64,000 nucleotides of DNA, from contig CAXKWD010000005.1 in assembly GCA_964059195.1 (NCBI GenBank), positions 153,603,265-153,667,264 of the forward strand, in the 5' to 3' direction. This DNA is from Ectobius pallidus. Lineage: Eukaryota > Arthropoda > Insecta > Blattodea > Ectobiidae. Position numbers and translations under genes: made by a program. Within the stretch, counting starts at the first letter, position 1. Every line of letters begins with the position of its first letter. Below are positions 54,927-64,000 of the stretch, one piece after another. The notes under the pieces are model-generated. The model worked only from the letters and a program-made list of their open reading frames with translations, was not told the origin of the DNA and ran no database searches.

Positions 54927-55823
54927 ATGGATGCTGTGGTAAAATCAGAGACAGAACTTAAAGAAGAATTGGAAATTACTCCAACAGACAGTAAATCCCA
55001 ATTAGCGTGTGAAACTGGACAAATAGAATTGGACCCGATAAAGATAGAGGATATCAAATATGAGGACACAGATTCTTCTGAAGGCTACATCGATTCTCCT
55101 GCAGGCAGAACCCTTCTAAGGCTAGAACTAGATTCACGACCAGGAATTTTCGAAGCGATTCATGAAAGAAATAATCAAGAAGAGTGTCACCAAAATACAG
55201 AGGATCCATCCTCCCTTCATATATGTTCAAACGGATCCTCTGAAATAAGGAGCTTCGAGACCCATCAGACGCTATTTTGTAACAGCCAAGAACTTACTCG
55301 TACTCTGGATAAAACATTCTTATGTGAAATCTGCAGCGAGACTTTTTCAAAGAAGCGTGATTTCAAAACCCATCTTATTACTCATACTGGAGACAAGCCG
55401 TTATTATGTAAATTATGCACTAAGTCATTTTCCTATGAAAGTCTTCTCAATAGACACATGCTTTCTCATACTGGAGAGAGACCTTACTCATGTACGACAT
55501 GTATGAAATCGTTTACTCGCAGTGGTAGTCTTAAAATCCACATGTATACTCACACGGGAGAAAAACCTTTCCCATGTGAAATATGTACAGAGTCATTTTC
55601 TCAAAGAAGTGTCTTAAAAAAACATGTACTTACGCATACGGGAGAAAAACATTTCGAATGTGATATATGTGCTAAGTTGTTCTCTCATGCTTGTACTCTA
55701 AAAAAGCATGTACTTACCCACACAGGGGAGAAACCTTTCTCATGTGAAATCTGCACCAAACAGTTTTCACTAAGGGAGAACCTCAAAAGACATTTGGGTA
55801 CCCACATGAAAGAGAAAGTCTAA
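54927..55823 (+). CDS. C2H2 zinc-finger protein with six fingers (298 aa from the chosen start)
   Basis: Probable nuclear DNA-binding transcription factor. The chosen start gives MDAVVKSETELKEELEI, an acidic N-terminus of a form common in insect zinc-finger proteins; an in-frame ATG at 54900 would add nine residues but lies within the proposed intron. Residues 1-129 are acidic and unstructured, with repeated I-K-x-E motifs (DPIKIEDIKYED) that resemble SUMO-attachment sites. A degenerate finger (HICSNGSSEIRSF-ETHQTLF) precedes six consecutive fingers from about residue 132 (FLCEICSETF) to the C-terminus, joined by TG(E/D)(K/R)P linkers. The sequences are not close to the zinc-finger pair at 18-23 kb, so this is a separate lineage. 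Poly(A) signals AATAAA follow at 56192 and 56247. Orthologue and targets are unknown. Confidence 0.93.
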   Translation: MDAVVKSETELKEELEITPTDSKSQLACETGQIELDPIKIEDIKYEDTDSSEGYIDSPAGRTLLRLELDSRPGIFEAIHERNNQEECHQNTEDPSSLHICSNGSSEIRSFETHQTLFCNSQELTRTLDKTFLCEICSETFSKKRDFKTHLITHTGDKPLLCKLCTKSFSYESLLNRHMLSHTGERPYSCTTCMKSFTRSGSLKIHMYTHTGEKPFPCEICTESFSQRSVLKKHVLTHTGEKHFECDICAKLFSHACTLKKHVLTHTGEKPFSCEICTKQFSLRENLKRHLGTHMKEKV

Positions 55824-56191
55824 TAATTTCTTGCGAGACAACTGTACCAACAAATTTTCTCTAGCAGCATCTTGACAGATTCATCCTGAAGACAGTCATT
55901 CTTGTATGTGCGTACCAAGTACGGTAACTTTTTAGGAATAATCATATGTGAGAATCCTTCCTTATGTGCCAGAGGCTTTAATTGGAAGTTAAAATAGGGT
56001 AAAATCAACCAGACATGTAAGAACTTATGTTATGGAAATATATAATTTTCTCAGAATGCATCTAAAGAATTCATATTATTCCCTGTTTATATAGAATCAT
56101 ACTGATGTGATGTCAAACACAGGATTCCTGATGGGTGTAAAGGAAACAATTCTTGCTAAAGATAATCTATCAAATATTGTCATATTATAGA

Positions 56192-56252
56192 AATAAACCC
56201 GGTATTTTAATGGGTGTTATATATTTCTATTTTTCTAACTTAACAAAATAAA
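56192..56252 (+). terminator. Candidate poly(A) signals of the six-finger gene
   Basis: AATAAA at 56192-56197 and 56247-56252, giving a 3' UTR of about 0.4 kb. Confidence 0.5.
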
Positions 56253-56486
56253 TTTATTTAATGATACATTGGTCACTAGTAGCTCTGTCACTGAACTCTT
56301 GTTCTTCCCACATGTAAAACTGTTTGGCAGCATTGTAGGCCCTATGCAGCAGCCAATGAGATGAACAATCATATGCAGCTAATCAGAATGTTCAGAGATA
56401 TTCTTTGGACTACATAACAAGGTGAAGTGCATCAAGCTGTCTACTTTCAGATGTGATACAAATATTGGAAAATTTACTCCTTCGTG

Positions 56487-56800
56487 GTCCCCGTCTATCA
56501 TTTTTCCATTATCATCATCTTCAATCCATCCATGATTAGTTCAGAATGAATGTGTGCGCCTGGTGTGTCTCATTTTATGTGTTCTTGTTGTCTTGAAGGT
56601 GGCCTCAGCATTGGGCTGATCACTTATCTGAGGAGGCCTTCGATGTTCTTGTCTGCTTAAAGAAGTAGTTAGGGTGTTCCTTAGAAATTCCTTCCCCAAC
56701 AGCTTGAGGGTCATGTACCCCAACAGCTTGTGGGTCATGTAAGGTCCGGATGTCAAATGGCATGGGCTGCATAAACATCGCTACAAACCGGGGAGATAAA
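56487..56800 (+). mobile_element. 5'-truncated type-8 SINE, diverged
   Basis: It matches 50400-50871 from GTGGTCCCCG through TTGTCTGCTTAAAGAAGTA and GTAAGGTCCGG, with an internal duplication of a CCCAACAGCTTG phrase (56696-56738). Confidence 0.75.
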
Positions 56801-58018
56801 AATCAGAGAAAGAAGACAAAATAGAAAGAGAGCCCTATTTTACCCTAAGATATATTTGGATGGATGATGAATCAAGGAGTGAATTTTATTGACATCTTAA
56901 GAACATTTTAAATTTTGCACACAACTTCAGGGATGGCCAGCTACTGCTGGGGGGGGGGGGGTGGATTCTGCAGACCACCATAGCAGAATCAGAAGAGATG
57001 ATACCTCCGAGGAAGAAAGGGACTAAGTGAAGCCCATAGGTCAAAAATTCAGGGACCCTTCAGCAGTAATATTAAATTAGCATGTCCATTCAATATTTTT
57101 AATTTTTCTTCTTTTCTAAGAATTCAAATTTTCTACATTTTTACTTACTTAAACCCATGAAGCATGCTTAAAACTAACAATGAACTTGAATGCCCATTCT
57201 TAGATCAATTTAAAGCTTATTTGTTAAAAGAAAATTAACTGTTAGATAAAGTAAGATTTATTACATACGATAGATTCAAAGTAGGCCTACATGTCAAACA
57301 GACTATTTGAATATAGAACGAGTCAAATTTACCATAAGCACTGATTGTATATACAATTGTTAAATCTAGACATAAATACCAGTAGGCCGACATGTAACAC
57401 ACCATGAGATGTCGAAATCAAATAAAGTTTCGAAACTTTACGTCACACGTATTAAGCATATGGTAGAAAAAATATAATTCCAATGAGGAGAATAAAGCTG
57501 AGAATTTAACTTCGATTAGAATTAGTTACAGTAATATTGTTTGAATGATATAATCCGAAGTTTAGGCGGCAGAGGAACTCAGGGAGATATGTGGAGCTCA
57601 TTTCATGTAAAAGGGATGATTTCAATAACTACGAGCTACGGTTATTCACTTTTTAAAAAGTTAAAAATAGGTGATTTTTAGCTTGTTGTATTCTTCATAA
57701 ACCATAGAGTAATTTATTTTTTGTGGAAAGTATCCGAAACACTGCGAAAATGAGAATGAAGATGTCACTTTTCTAACCAATAAATGGCAGTCTCTAAACA
57801 GAAAATTGTTGGAAGGCGAGAATTACGATTGGCAGTGAGTTACTGTGGGCGGTGGGTCATGTGATCCAGAAACAGGGCTACAAATTTCATGGCGAATAAA
57901 TGAAACAGATTAAAAGCAAAATCAGAACCAACACAAAGTTTGGCCTATGGTCGGGGGCTCTGGAAAATAACATGAAATGGATGGCCAAGCTATAGATATA
58001 TATATATATATATATATT
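56801..58018. other. Intergenic, nothing recognised
   Basis: A G run at 56951-56961 and a (TA)n run at 57996-58018 are the only structures seen. Confidence 0.45.
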
Positions 58019-58150
58019 AATATCACTGTTCCTAACCTGTCACCGACCTAGCTCTACATGTCACTAACGCGAACATCAATATTCCTAACCTAAATGCCAT
58101 AAACCTGGTTGTACATGTCACTAACACTAATATCACTATTCCTAGCCAAA
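58019..58150 (+). repeat. Degenerate ~57-bp tandem repeat, 2.3 copies
   Basis: ATCACTRTTCCTAACC...TACATGTCACTAAC recurs at about 58020, 58076 and 58132. Confidence 0.75.
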
Positions 58151-59111
58151 TTATCACTTACCTAGAATAGCGGGCGAATAGCGCGAGAAACGTGTGCTTT
58201 GAATCACGTTACAAAAATGCAGTGGCAGCGCTGATAACGGGAAATAAATGAGATGCTGGATCTGTGTCAGCCAATCACGGTTATTTACGGCAAGCATAGC
58301 ACCGGTGCAACTTGGTATGTAGTGCGGTGTGAAGCGCCTAATGAACAAACCTGTACCTCATGTAAATTTACAGACAAAAATTAAACTATGGGCTATTGTG
58401 TGTGCATTCCTTTATTTCACTCTGGAGCTTACAATGCCCGTACAGACTCAGAGTACTAAACGTACTAATTTAAGCACAGAGAGGAATAAATTACAAAAGA
58501 AAAGCAGGAACTAGGTTGATTTTGATCCCTTCTGGCAGTAAAGTGGACTCACCAACCAATGGAAGCTAGTTTTACATGCGCAAAGCGGGAGTTTTCTCAT
58601 TTTTAAGCAGAAAGCGAAATAAAAAATCCAATACATTCAAATGAAGAGGTCCACCCTTAGAATTTAGCAGTAGCGCTCCTCTTCAAACAATACTTCAGGT
58701 CTTTTGTGTGGTTTTGAATTACATTAAAATGAAATACCGAACTTAAAACTTTTCTCGTTTCGTTCAGAATCAGCAAGTACATAATTCACAACTGTAGCAA
58801 CTAGAAGTTTCCCAATACAAGAACAATACAGATATACCAAATGCAGTTAATATAATATCAGCCTTTTGTTTTTCAGCTAAAAGTATTAACTGTAAGTTGT
58901 GTTCTATTTGCATTGAAGTTTCTTGAAAGAGATTGCTTTGGTAGTTGAATAGTTTAATACTTTCTTCAACCACATCCTCTTCTCCCGATGTAAACATGAA
59001 TTGTGCATACAATACAGAAGAGAATAATACAACTTTGCTTAAAAAAGCCTATAGGATATCTAACAGAATTAATATTTCCCGAATTTAATGTTATGACTGT
59101 AGAACAAATTC
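58151..59111. other. Intergenic, nothing recognised
   Basis: No supported feature. Confidence 0.45.
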
Positions 59112-59113
59112 TA

Positions 59114-59497
59114 CACCTTTTCAACCTCAATTTCGGAAAAAGTAATTTCAATTTCGGAAAAAGTAATTCCAATTTCGGAAAAAGTAACTTCAATTTCGGA
59201 AAAGGTAATTTCAATTTCGGAAAAAGTAACTTCAATTTCGGAAATGCGAGGGCTATGAAGAGGGTATAGTAAAGTTGGTACCACGCTAAGACAAATGACT
59301 CAATCGGAGCGAGATTATGTAGAGAAGAAGCTAGAAGGTGTACCTAAATGTTCCAAATAAAACAGTTTTGATTTTCACTGTGGTTTTCATTTTATGCCCC
59401 ATCGAATGCTTTAAAAAATAGCCCTCGTATTTCCGAAATTGAAGTTACTTTTTCCGAAATTGAAATTACTTTTTCCGAAATTGAGGTTGAAATGGTG
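59114..59497. mobile_element. Fold-back MITE whose arms are 21-bp tandem repeats
   Basis: Ends CACCTTTTCAACCTCAATTT and AAATTGAGGTTGAAATGGTG are inverted and flanked by TA (59112-59113 and 59498-59499). The left arm carries 5.5 tandem copies of a 21-bp unit (AATTTCGGAAAAAGTAAYTTC; starts at 59129, 59150, 59171, 59192, 59213, 59234). The right arm carries about 2.5 inverted copies (59430-59485). Confidence 0.88.
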
Positions 59498-59499
59498 TA

Positions 59500-59770
59500 G
59501 AGTGATAGGGAAAAAACAAATAAGTCGAAATACCAAAGTTTTAGGAGAGACAAATAACGATTTATTTTCACAGCATTTTTACAATTTTTAGAACAGTCCA
59601 CCCAGATATTTTTACATAGTATAAGATAAGATACATAGTATAAGATAAGATATAAGAAATATCTGGTGGGCTGAACTAAATAGTGTAACAATGCTGTGGA
59701 AATAATTTTTTTTTGGTGGTAATTCCTGAAACATTGGAATTTTGACTTATTCGCGTTTTCCCTATCACTC
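59500..59770. mobile_element. Fold-back MITE, GAGTGATAGGG family, third copy
   Basis: GAGTGATAGGG...CCCTATCACTC between TAs (59498-59499 and 59771-59772), same family as 32118-32633. It abuts the previous element with a single shared TA. The centre has an extra AGTATAAGATAAGATA duplication. Confidence 0.88.
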
Positions 59771-59772
59771 TA

Positions 59773-60596
59773 TAATTTACAAGCTCACATAGAAAAAAAT
59801 ACTTTTACAAATACCGTGACGTACACGTATCTGATCCACATAACTAGGCCTACAGAACCCGTACTAGAAGAAATAAAACCTTGCCTTTAATAGAATCAAA
59901 ATACTTCACCTCTTCTGGCTCTAAACATAGCAATTATTATGATCTAAGACTCCATAATTAGGTCATATCCAGAAATAGTAAATCATGAACAACAACAAAT
60001 TCGATAAGTAGCCTACCGGTATATAAAAAATCTTATTTCGTAGTTTAAAATTTACTTCACTCCTTAATTAGTAGATATTTAAGTGACCATTTTATTAGTT
60101 ATAACTCAGGATTTCAATTTTATTCTTTCCACATTTTATTTTTTCTGTTATTTTTTTCTTCTAGGTATTGATTTCAAATTAGACTATTTTTTTATTCACT
60201 TAATCCGGGCCCTAGTTATTACACAGTGTAAGAAAGCATGGAGTGGTGTTACAGCTGTGGATACTTTTTTTTATTGCTCTGTTTATAATAACGTATTAGG
60301 CTTGTGCTACAACAGCAATTACATGCTCATCAAAGTAGCATTTTGCTTACGATGTTTATGGAGAGAGGGCTCGTAAAGTTACAATTTGACGCTTCTCGCG
60401 TCAGCAAGGTGTTTAACTGCAGCATCTCTCCGCTCTGATGGCGAGGAAATGAGAGTTCTTACTACATCAAGAAAGGGATATGACTCCACGTAATACAAAG
60501 AAAACAGACAACTAGGAATTCCTTTTGATGAATTAACTAGCCTAAAAAGATAAGGACATTTCATTATAGTCTGTGAGTTTCTGTAATTAACCCATT
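59773..60596. other. Intergenic, nothing recognised
   Basis: No supported feature. Confidence 0.45.
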
Positions 60597-60770
60597 ACCG
60601 AGCGAGGTTGGCCGAGATGGTAACGTCTTGGACTCGCATTCGGGAAGTCCCTGGCTCATATCCAGTGGCCGGCCATTTTTACACGGGTTTTTTTTCAAGT
60701 TTCCCCAGTCGTAAAGGCAAATTCCGAATTGGATATTTACATACCATGAATCATCCTCACCATTTCATCC
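60597..60770 (+). mobile_element. tRNA-derived SINE (type 4), copy 2
   Basis: CCGAGCGAGGTTGGCCGAGA (A-box region) and CCTGGCTCATATCC (mutated B box). Same family as 36501-36682. Confidence 0.8.
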
Positions 60771-60940
60771 TGTAGCATATCCATTTAAATTGATATAATC
60801 TGAAATTTACTCCATAAAAATACACTAATAATAGAAACAATTGACAATCAATAGTTCCATGGCCTCCCCTTCTGTATGTATACACATACATCCCGAACTT
60901 CAGATATGGCCTCCTGGCTAAAAGGAGTAGAAACACAGCT

Positions 60941-60983
60941 GAATAATAATAATAATAATAATAATATAATAATAATAATAATA
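60941..60983. repeat. (TAA)n microsatellite
   Basis: Fourteen units with one interruption. Confidence 0.95.
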
Positions 60984-62400
60984 ACAAACATCATGCTGTG
61001 AGAAATCGGTTATTGACTTGAAATATTGGAAGTCTAGTTGCTAACAATAATCGAGGAGAGTTTCTCTTAACCTTACTGTCACATTACACGAAGAAACGTC
61101 TCCTATCGGGCGTTGTCTATCTCGCTTTCAGCAACACAAACAGTGATGAGTTTAATTAATTTTGTTGCATTTAATTATTCATTACATGAATAATTCTGCA
61201 AGTATCCGCTAGACGTATTTCTAAATCCGGATTCTCTCCAAGTATGCACGTTGAAAGGAAAAATCCATATATTGCAACACTTTTCTGTTTTTTTTTTTTA
61301 GATTTTTACCAGACATCTTATGGTATGAAATTTAGTTTTTACTTTTTGCTTCCCCAAAAAGGACATTTTAGCCAAAAAATATTCTAATTTTCAAAATATT
61401 ATAGAATTAAAAAAAAAATCATACAATCTTGAAAAGTTTTCACTGATTAGTTCCTTTTTTATGCATAGAACGACGTGAACTAGGCATATGTAGCTATCAT
61501 TAGGACCTACTAGATAGATTTTTATTCAAAATCGGTGAAAAAATTACCAATACCTTTACAAAAAGCCTACATCACAGTTCTATTTTTCGGAGTATTAGGA
61601 AACCCCTAGTTCACAACATAGGCCCATTCATAGGCTTTCATTGTATATATAAATGAATCTTCTAACTTAATTTTTAGTATAGGTTTTCTTCGTTTGAAGA
61701 GTAGAGAATTAAGAAAAAAGAATTGAGAGAAAAACAAGGATAAGTTGCACTCAAATGGTATAACGTAGGCCTATGCACACTATGACATTTAAACTTTTAT
61801 TTAAAATTTCTTTCTGGTGGGATTTTCACACAAACTAGATGTTAATTTGAAGCAGAAAAATGTGGTTCTTTTGTGCAATTAAAAAAGAAACAGATTTTTG
61901 ACAAAAATGTAATTTTCAACGTGAATGCATACCTTGATAAATTCACTCACAAGTTCGATAAGATAAAATATTCAACAGATAACTATTCCGAATTGACCTC
62001 ACGAATTGTTTTGTCACTGACCATAAGGACGTGTCTTCTTGAAGACGTTGATTTTATCTCGCTCGGTAGTAAGATCTGCCGCGTTCCACATTGCAGCAGC
62101 GAGAGTAATATCTGTGCATCATTCAATCTCTCAATCTACGAGATATCGCAATCTCGTCCGTCACGCGTGGAGGAAGCAACACAACAGAAGTCCCGGATAT
62201 CAATCAGCAGTGAACACAAGCAACAGCGAAAAAATAAATGAGAAAACAACGAAGCCACCTTGAGCTCGGTCTTCTGCATTTTTCTTCTCACTCAGAGTTC
62301 AAGTCAGGGGCGAGTAAATTTGGGTTTAAGGGATGACAGAAGTGTTGATAGAGCATTTTGGTCAAAAAGAGCGATTTTTTTAATTTTAGTGAAAAAAATC
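60984..62400. other. Intergenic, nothing recognised
   Basis: One 122-codon plus-strand open frame (61873-62241) has no recognisable domain and ordinary intergenic composition; not called as a gene. Confidence 0.45.
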
Positions 62401-62404
62401 TATA

Positions 62405-62964
62405 CCCTTAGCAACCAGGGAAGGCGGTTGAGGCCAGGCAGGTTCCTTCACCCGCATGGACCCTCACATTTACAAGGGCAGGAGATTTAGGACCAACCGT
62501 AATTTCCTCCCCATGAGTCACCTAGTCTACTTCAAACAATCAATCTTAGATTTTTTTAATATGTCATAATATCTTAAAATGTTTGTTATATATAAATTCT
62601 ACACATAATTACAAGAAAAATGACACCAAACAATGTATAATTTACTTTAATAGGAACATTTATAACAAATACATAAATAAAAGTTACGAGAAAACTGCTT
62701 TCAAGTCCTATGTTCCTATTAAAGTAAATTATACATTGTTTGGTGTCATTTTTCTTGTAATTATGTGTAGAATTGATATATAACAAACATTTTAAGATAA
62801 AATGACATATTAAAAAAATCTAAGATTGATTGATTGAAGTAGACTAGGTGACTCATGGGGAGGAAATTACGGTTGGTCCTAAATCTCCTGCCCTTGTAAA
62901 TGTGAGGGCCCATGCGGGTGAAAGAACCTACATGGCCTCAACCGCCTTCCCTGGTTGCTAAGGC
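62405..62964. mobile_element. Large fold-back MITE, 254-bp arms
   Basis: Arms 62405-62658 and 62711-62964 are reverse complements with few differences (ends CCCTTAGCAACCAGGG and CCCTGGTTGCTAAGGC), around a 52-base centre. TATA flanks both sides (62401-62404 and 62965-62968), compatible with TA-type insertion. The mirrored open frames of the two strands are an effect of this symmetry. Confidence 0.92.
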
Positions 62965-63251
62965 TATAGCATTCCCTAAAGTAAACCTGTGCAAAATTTT
63001 ATGCCGTTTGGACGCATGGAACAGGTGCTACTGACACAATTTTTAAACCTCTGGGCGCTTCCAACTGCCAGTGCATGCAAACTTGAACCACCTGTTTCCC
63101 CTTACAATTTCCATGTTATTTTGCCACACACAAAATTTATCTTCTCCCACAAAAATAGAGATATAATTGTGAAATTTGTTCACAATCTACTTTACAATGT
63201 GTGTCATAAAATGTCTAGTCAGATTTCTATATAGGGGTTTATTATTTTTAG

Positions 63252-63300
63252 ATATACAGGTGGTACCAAAAGTTTAAGGCCACCAGCAAATTTGAAAGAA
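63252..63300 (+). mobile_element. Possible Tc1-like terminal repeat
   Basis: TACAGGTGGTACCAAAAGTTT has the form of a Tc1-family terminus. No partner end or transposase was found before the next element. Confidence 0.4.
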
Positions 63301-63452
63301 ATGCGTATTGGCTTTATACTTTTGGGCTGTATTAACTGATTTTTTGTTTGTTTATTGTGATTGTTAGGAGATGCTTGGAAATGAAAATAAAATGGAATTA
63401 CTGCTATTTTCTTCACTTTTACGATTTAAAAAAAAATATATATCGATAATTT

Positions 63453-64000
63453 AAAATTACTACATTTTATAACGTTTCAGGGCATGGGAATTCTATAATA
63501 ATACAAATAACGGGTTACTTTTTTGTATGATGGTACATGTATATTTACACAACAAATTGATACCTAAGGGCACTATCTGGATGTGTTTCTATAAAAATTA
63601 ACACAGGTGAAACTGTTTTTAATATTCCAGAAAAAGTTACTACATTACTACATTTGAAAGAGTGAATGTCGAGTACAGAAAATGAATAATTTTAAATGTG
63701 GACCATGCTGCAATCCACTGAGTAGCTCCAGACTACTATCCGGCAGAGTTACGGTATCAATAGCTCCATTGAGAAAACTCGACATTCACCCTTTCAAATG
63801 TGTTAATCGTAGTAACTTTTTTCAGGAATATTAAAAACAGTTTCACCTGTGTTCATTTTTATAAAAATACGTCCGGATAGTGCCCTTAGGTATCAATTTG
63901 TTGTGTAACTATACATGTACCACCATACAAAAAAGTAACCCGTTACTTGTATTATTATAGAATTCTCATGCCCTGAAACGTTATAAAATGTAGTAATTTT
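63453..64000. mobile_element. Large fold-back element cut by the window edge
   Basis: Left arm 63453-63672 is the reverse complement of 63778-64000 with few changes (ACCTAAGGGCACTATC / GATAGTGCCCTTAGGT). The 105-base centre is unique. The right terminus is outside the window. Confidence 0.9.

Noticed and set aside
59003..59269. Frame encoding repeated NFGKS units.
   Set aside because: It is the translation of the 21-bp tandem repeat in a MITE arm.
61873..62241. 122-codon plus-strand frame.
   Set aside because: No family recognised; Ser-rich end and no start, splice or poly(A) context.
62583..62786. Open frames of 66 codons on both strands with the same first residues.
   Set aside because: They are mirror images produced by the palindromic element 62405-62964, not genes.

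Overview
The window is insect nuclear DNA, A+T-rich and dominated by transposable elements, with few host genes. Insect-type gustatory receptor genes, a CYP3-clan P450 exon, arrays of tRNA-derived SINEs, R1/I-type and RTE-like LINE remnants and many hAT and Tc1/mariner MITEs fit a large hemimetabolous genome. A cockroach or termite (Blattodea) is my best guess; this is inference, not a match to a known genome.

Host genes, left to right: (1) the first coding exon of a cytochrome P450 on the minus strand (1214-1598), whose other exons lie outside the window; (2) two related gustatory receptor loci on the plus strand, a 5'-truncated copy (about 8887-9597) and an apparently intact, intronless 388-residue copy (12556-13722); (3) a C2H2 zinc-finger gene with ten fingers (18478-19584) and a paralogue 3.8 kb downstream broken by two indels (22316-23428); (4) a third, unrelated six-finger gene (54927-55823), for which a promoter, a non-coding first exon, an intron and poly(A) signals can be proposed.

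Most of the rest is mobile DNA. At least seven hAT-like non-autonomous elements have 8-bp target duplications that can be read directly (13882, 15535, 17599, 27365, 34907, 36775, 38055), plus one at 41874 that has an empty-site paralogue. A 3.06-kb structure with matching 8-bp flanks (41750-44812) contains a second left end. Tc1/mariner-like elements and fold-back MITEs occur at 19963, 31551, 32118, 34767, 59114, 59500, 62405 and 63453. Eight kinds of tRNA-derived SINE or tRNA-like unit occur, several with clear target duplications. About eleven non-LTR retrotransposon fragments are recognisable; the best preserved is a 5'-truncated R1-like LINE with poly(A) tail and 13-bp duplication (47232-48819).

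Insertions are repeatedly nested: a hAT copy sits in a mariner copy, a mariner fold-back in a LINE reverse transcriptase, a MITE in its own family member, and a SINE in a hAT-like element. No operon, CRISPR array or canonical functional tRNA or rRNA gene was seen. The clearest unexplained signals are a degenerate ~70-bp tandem array directly upstream of the second zinc-finger locus, the structure at 41750-44812, near-perfect long hairpins, and marked excess of the palindrome TAGGCCTA outside the genes.
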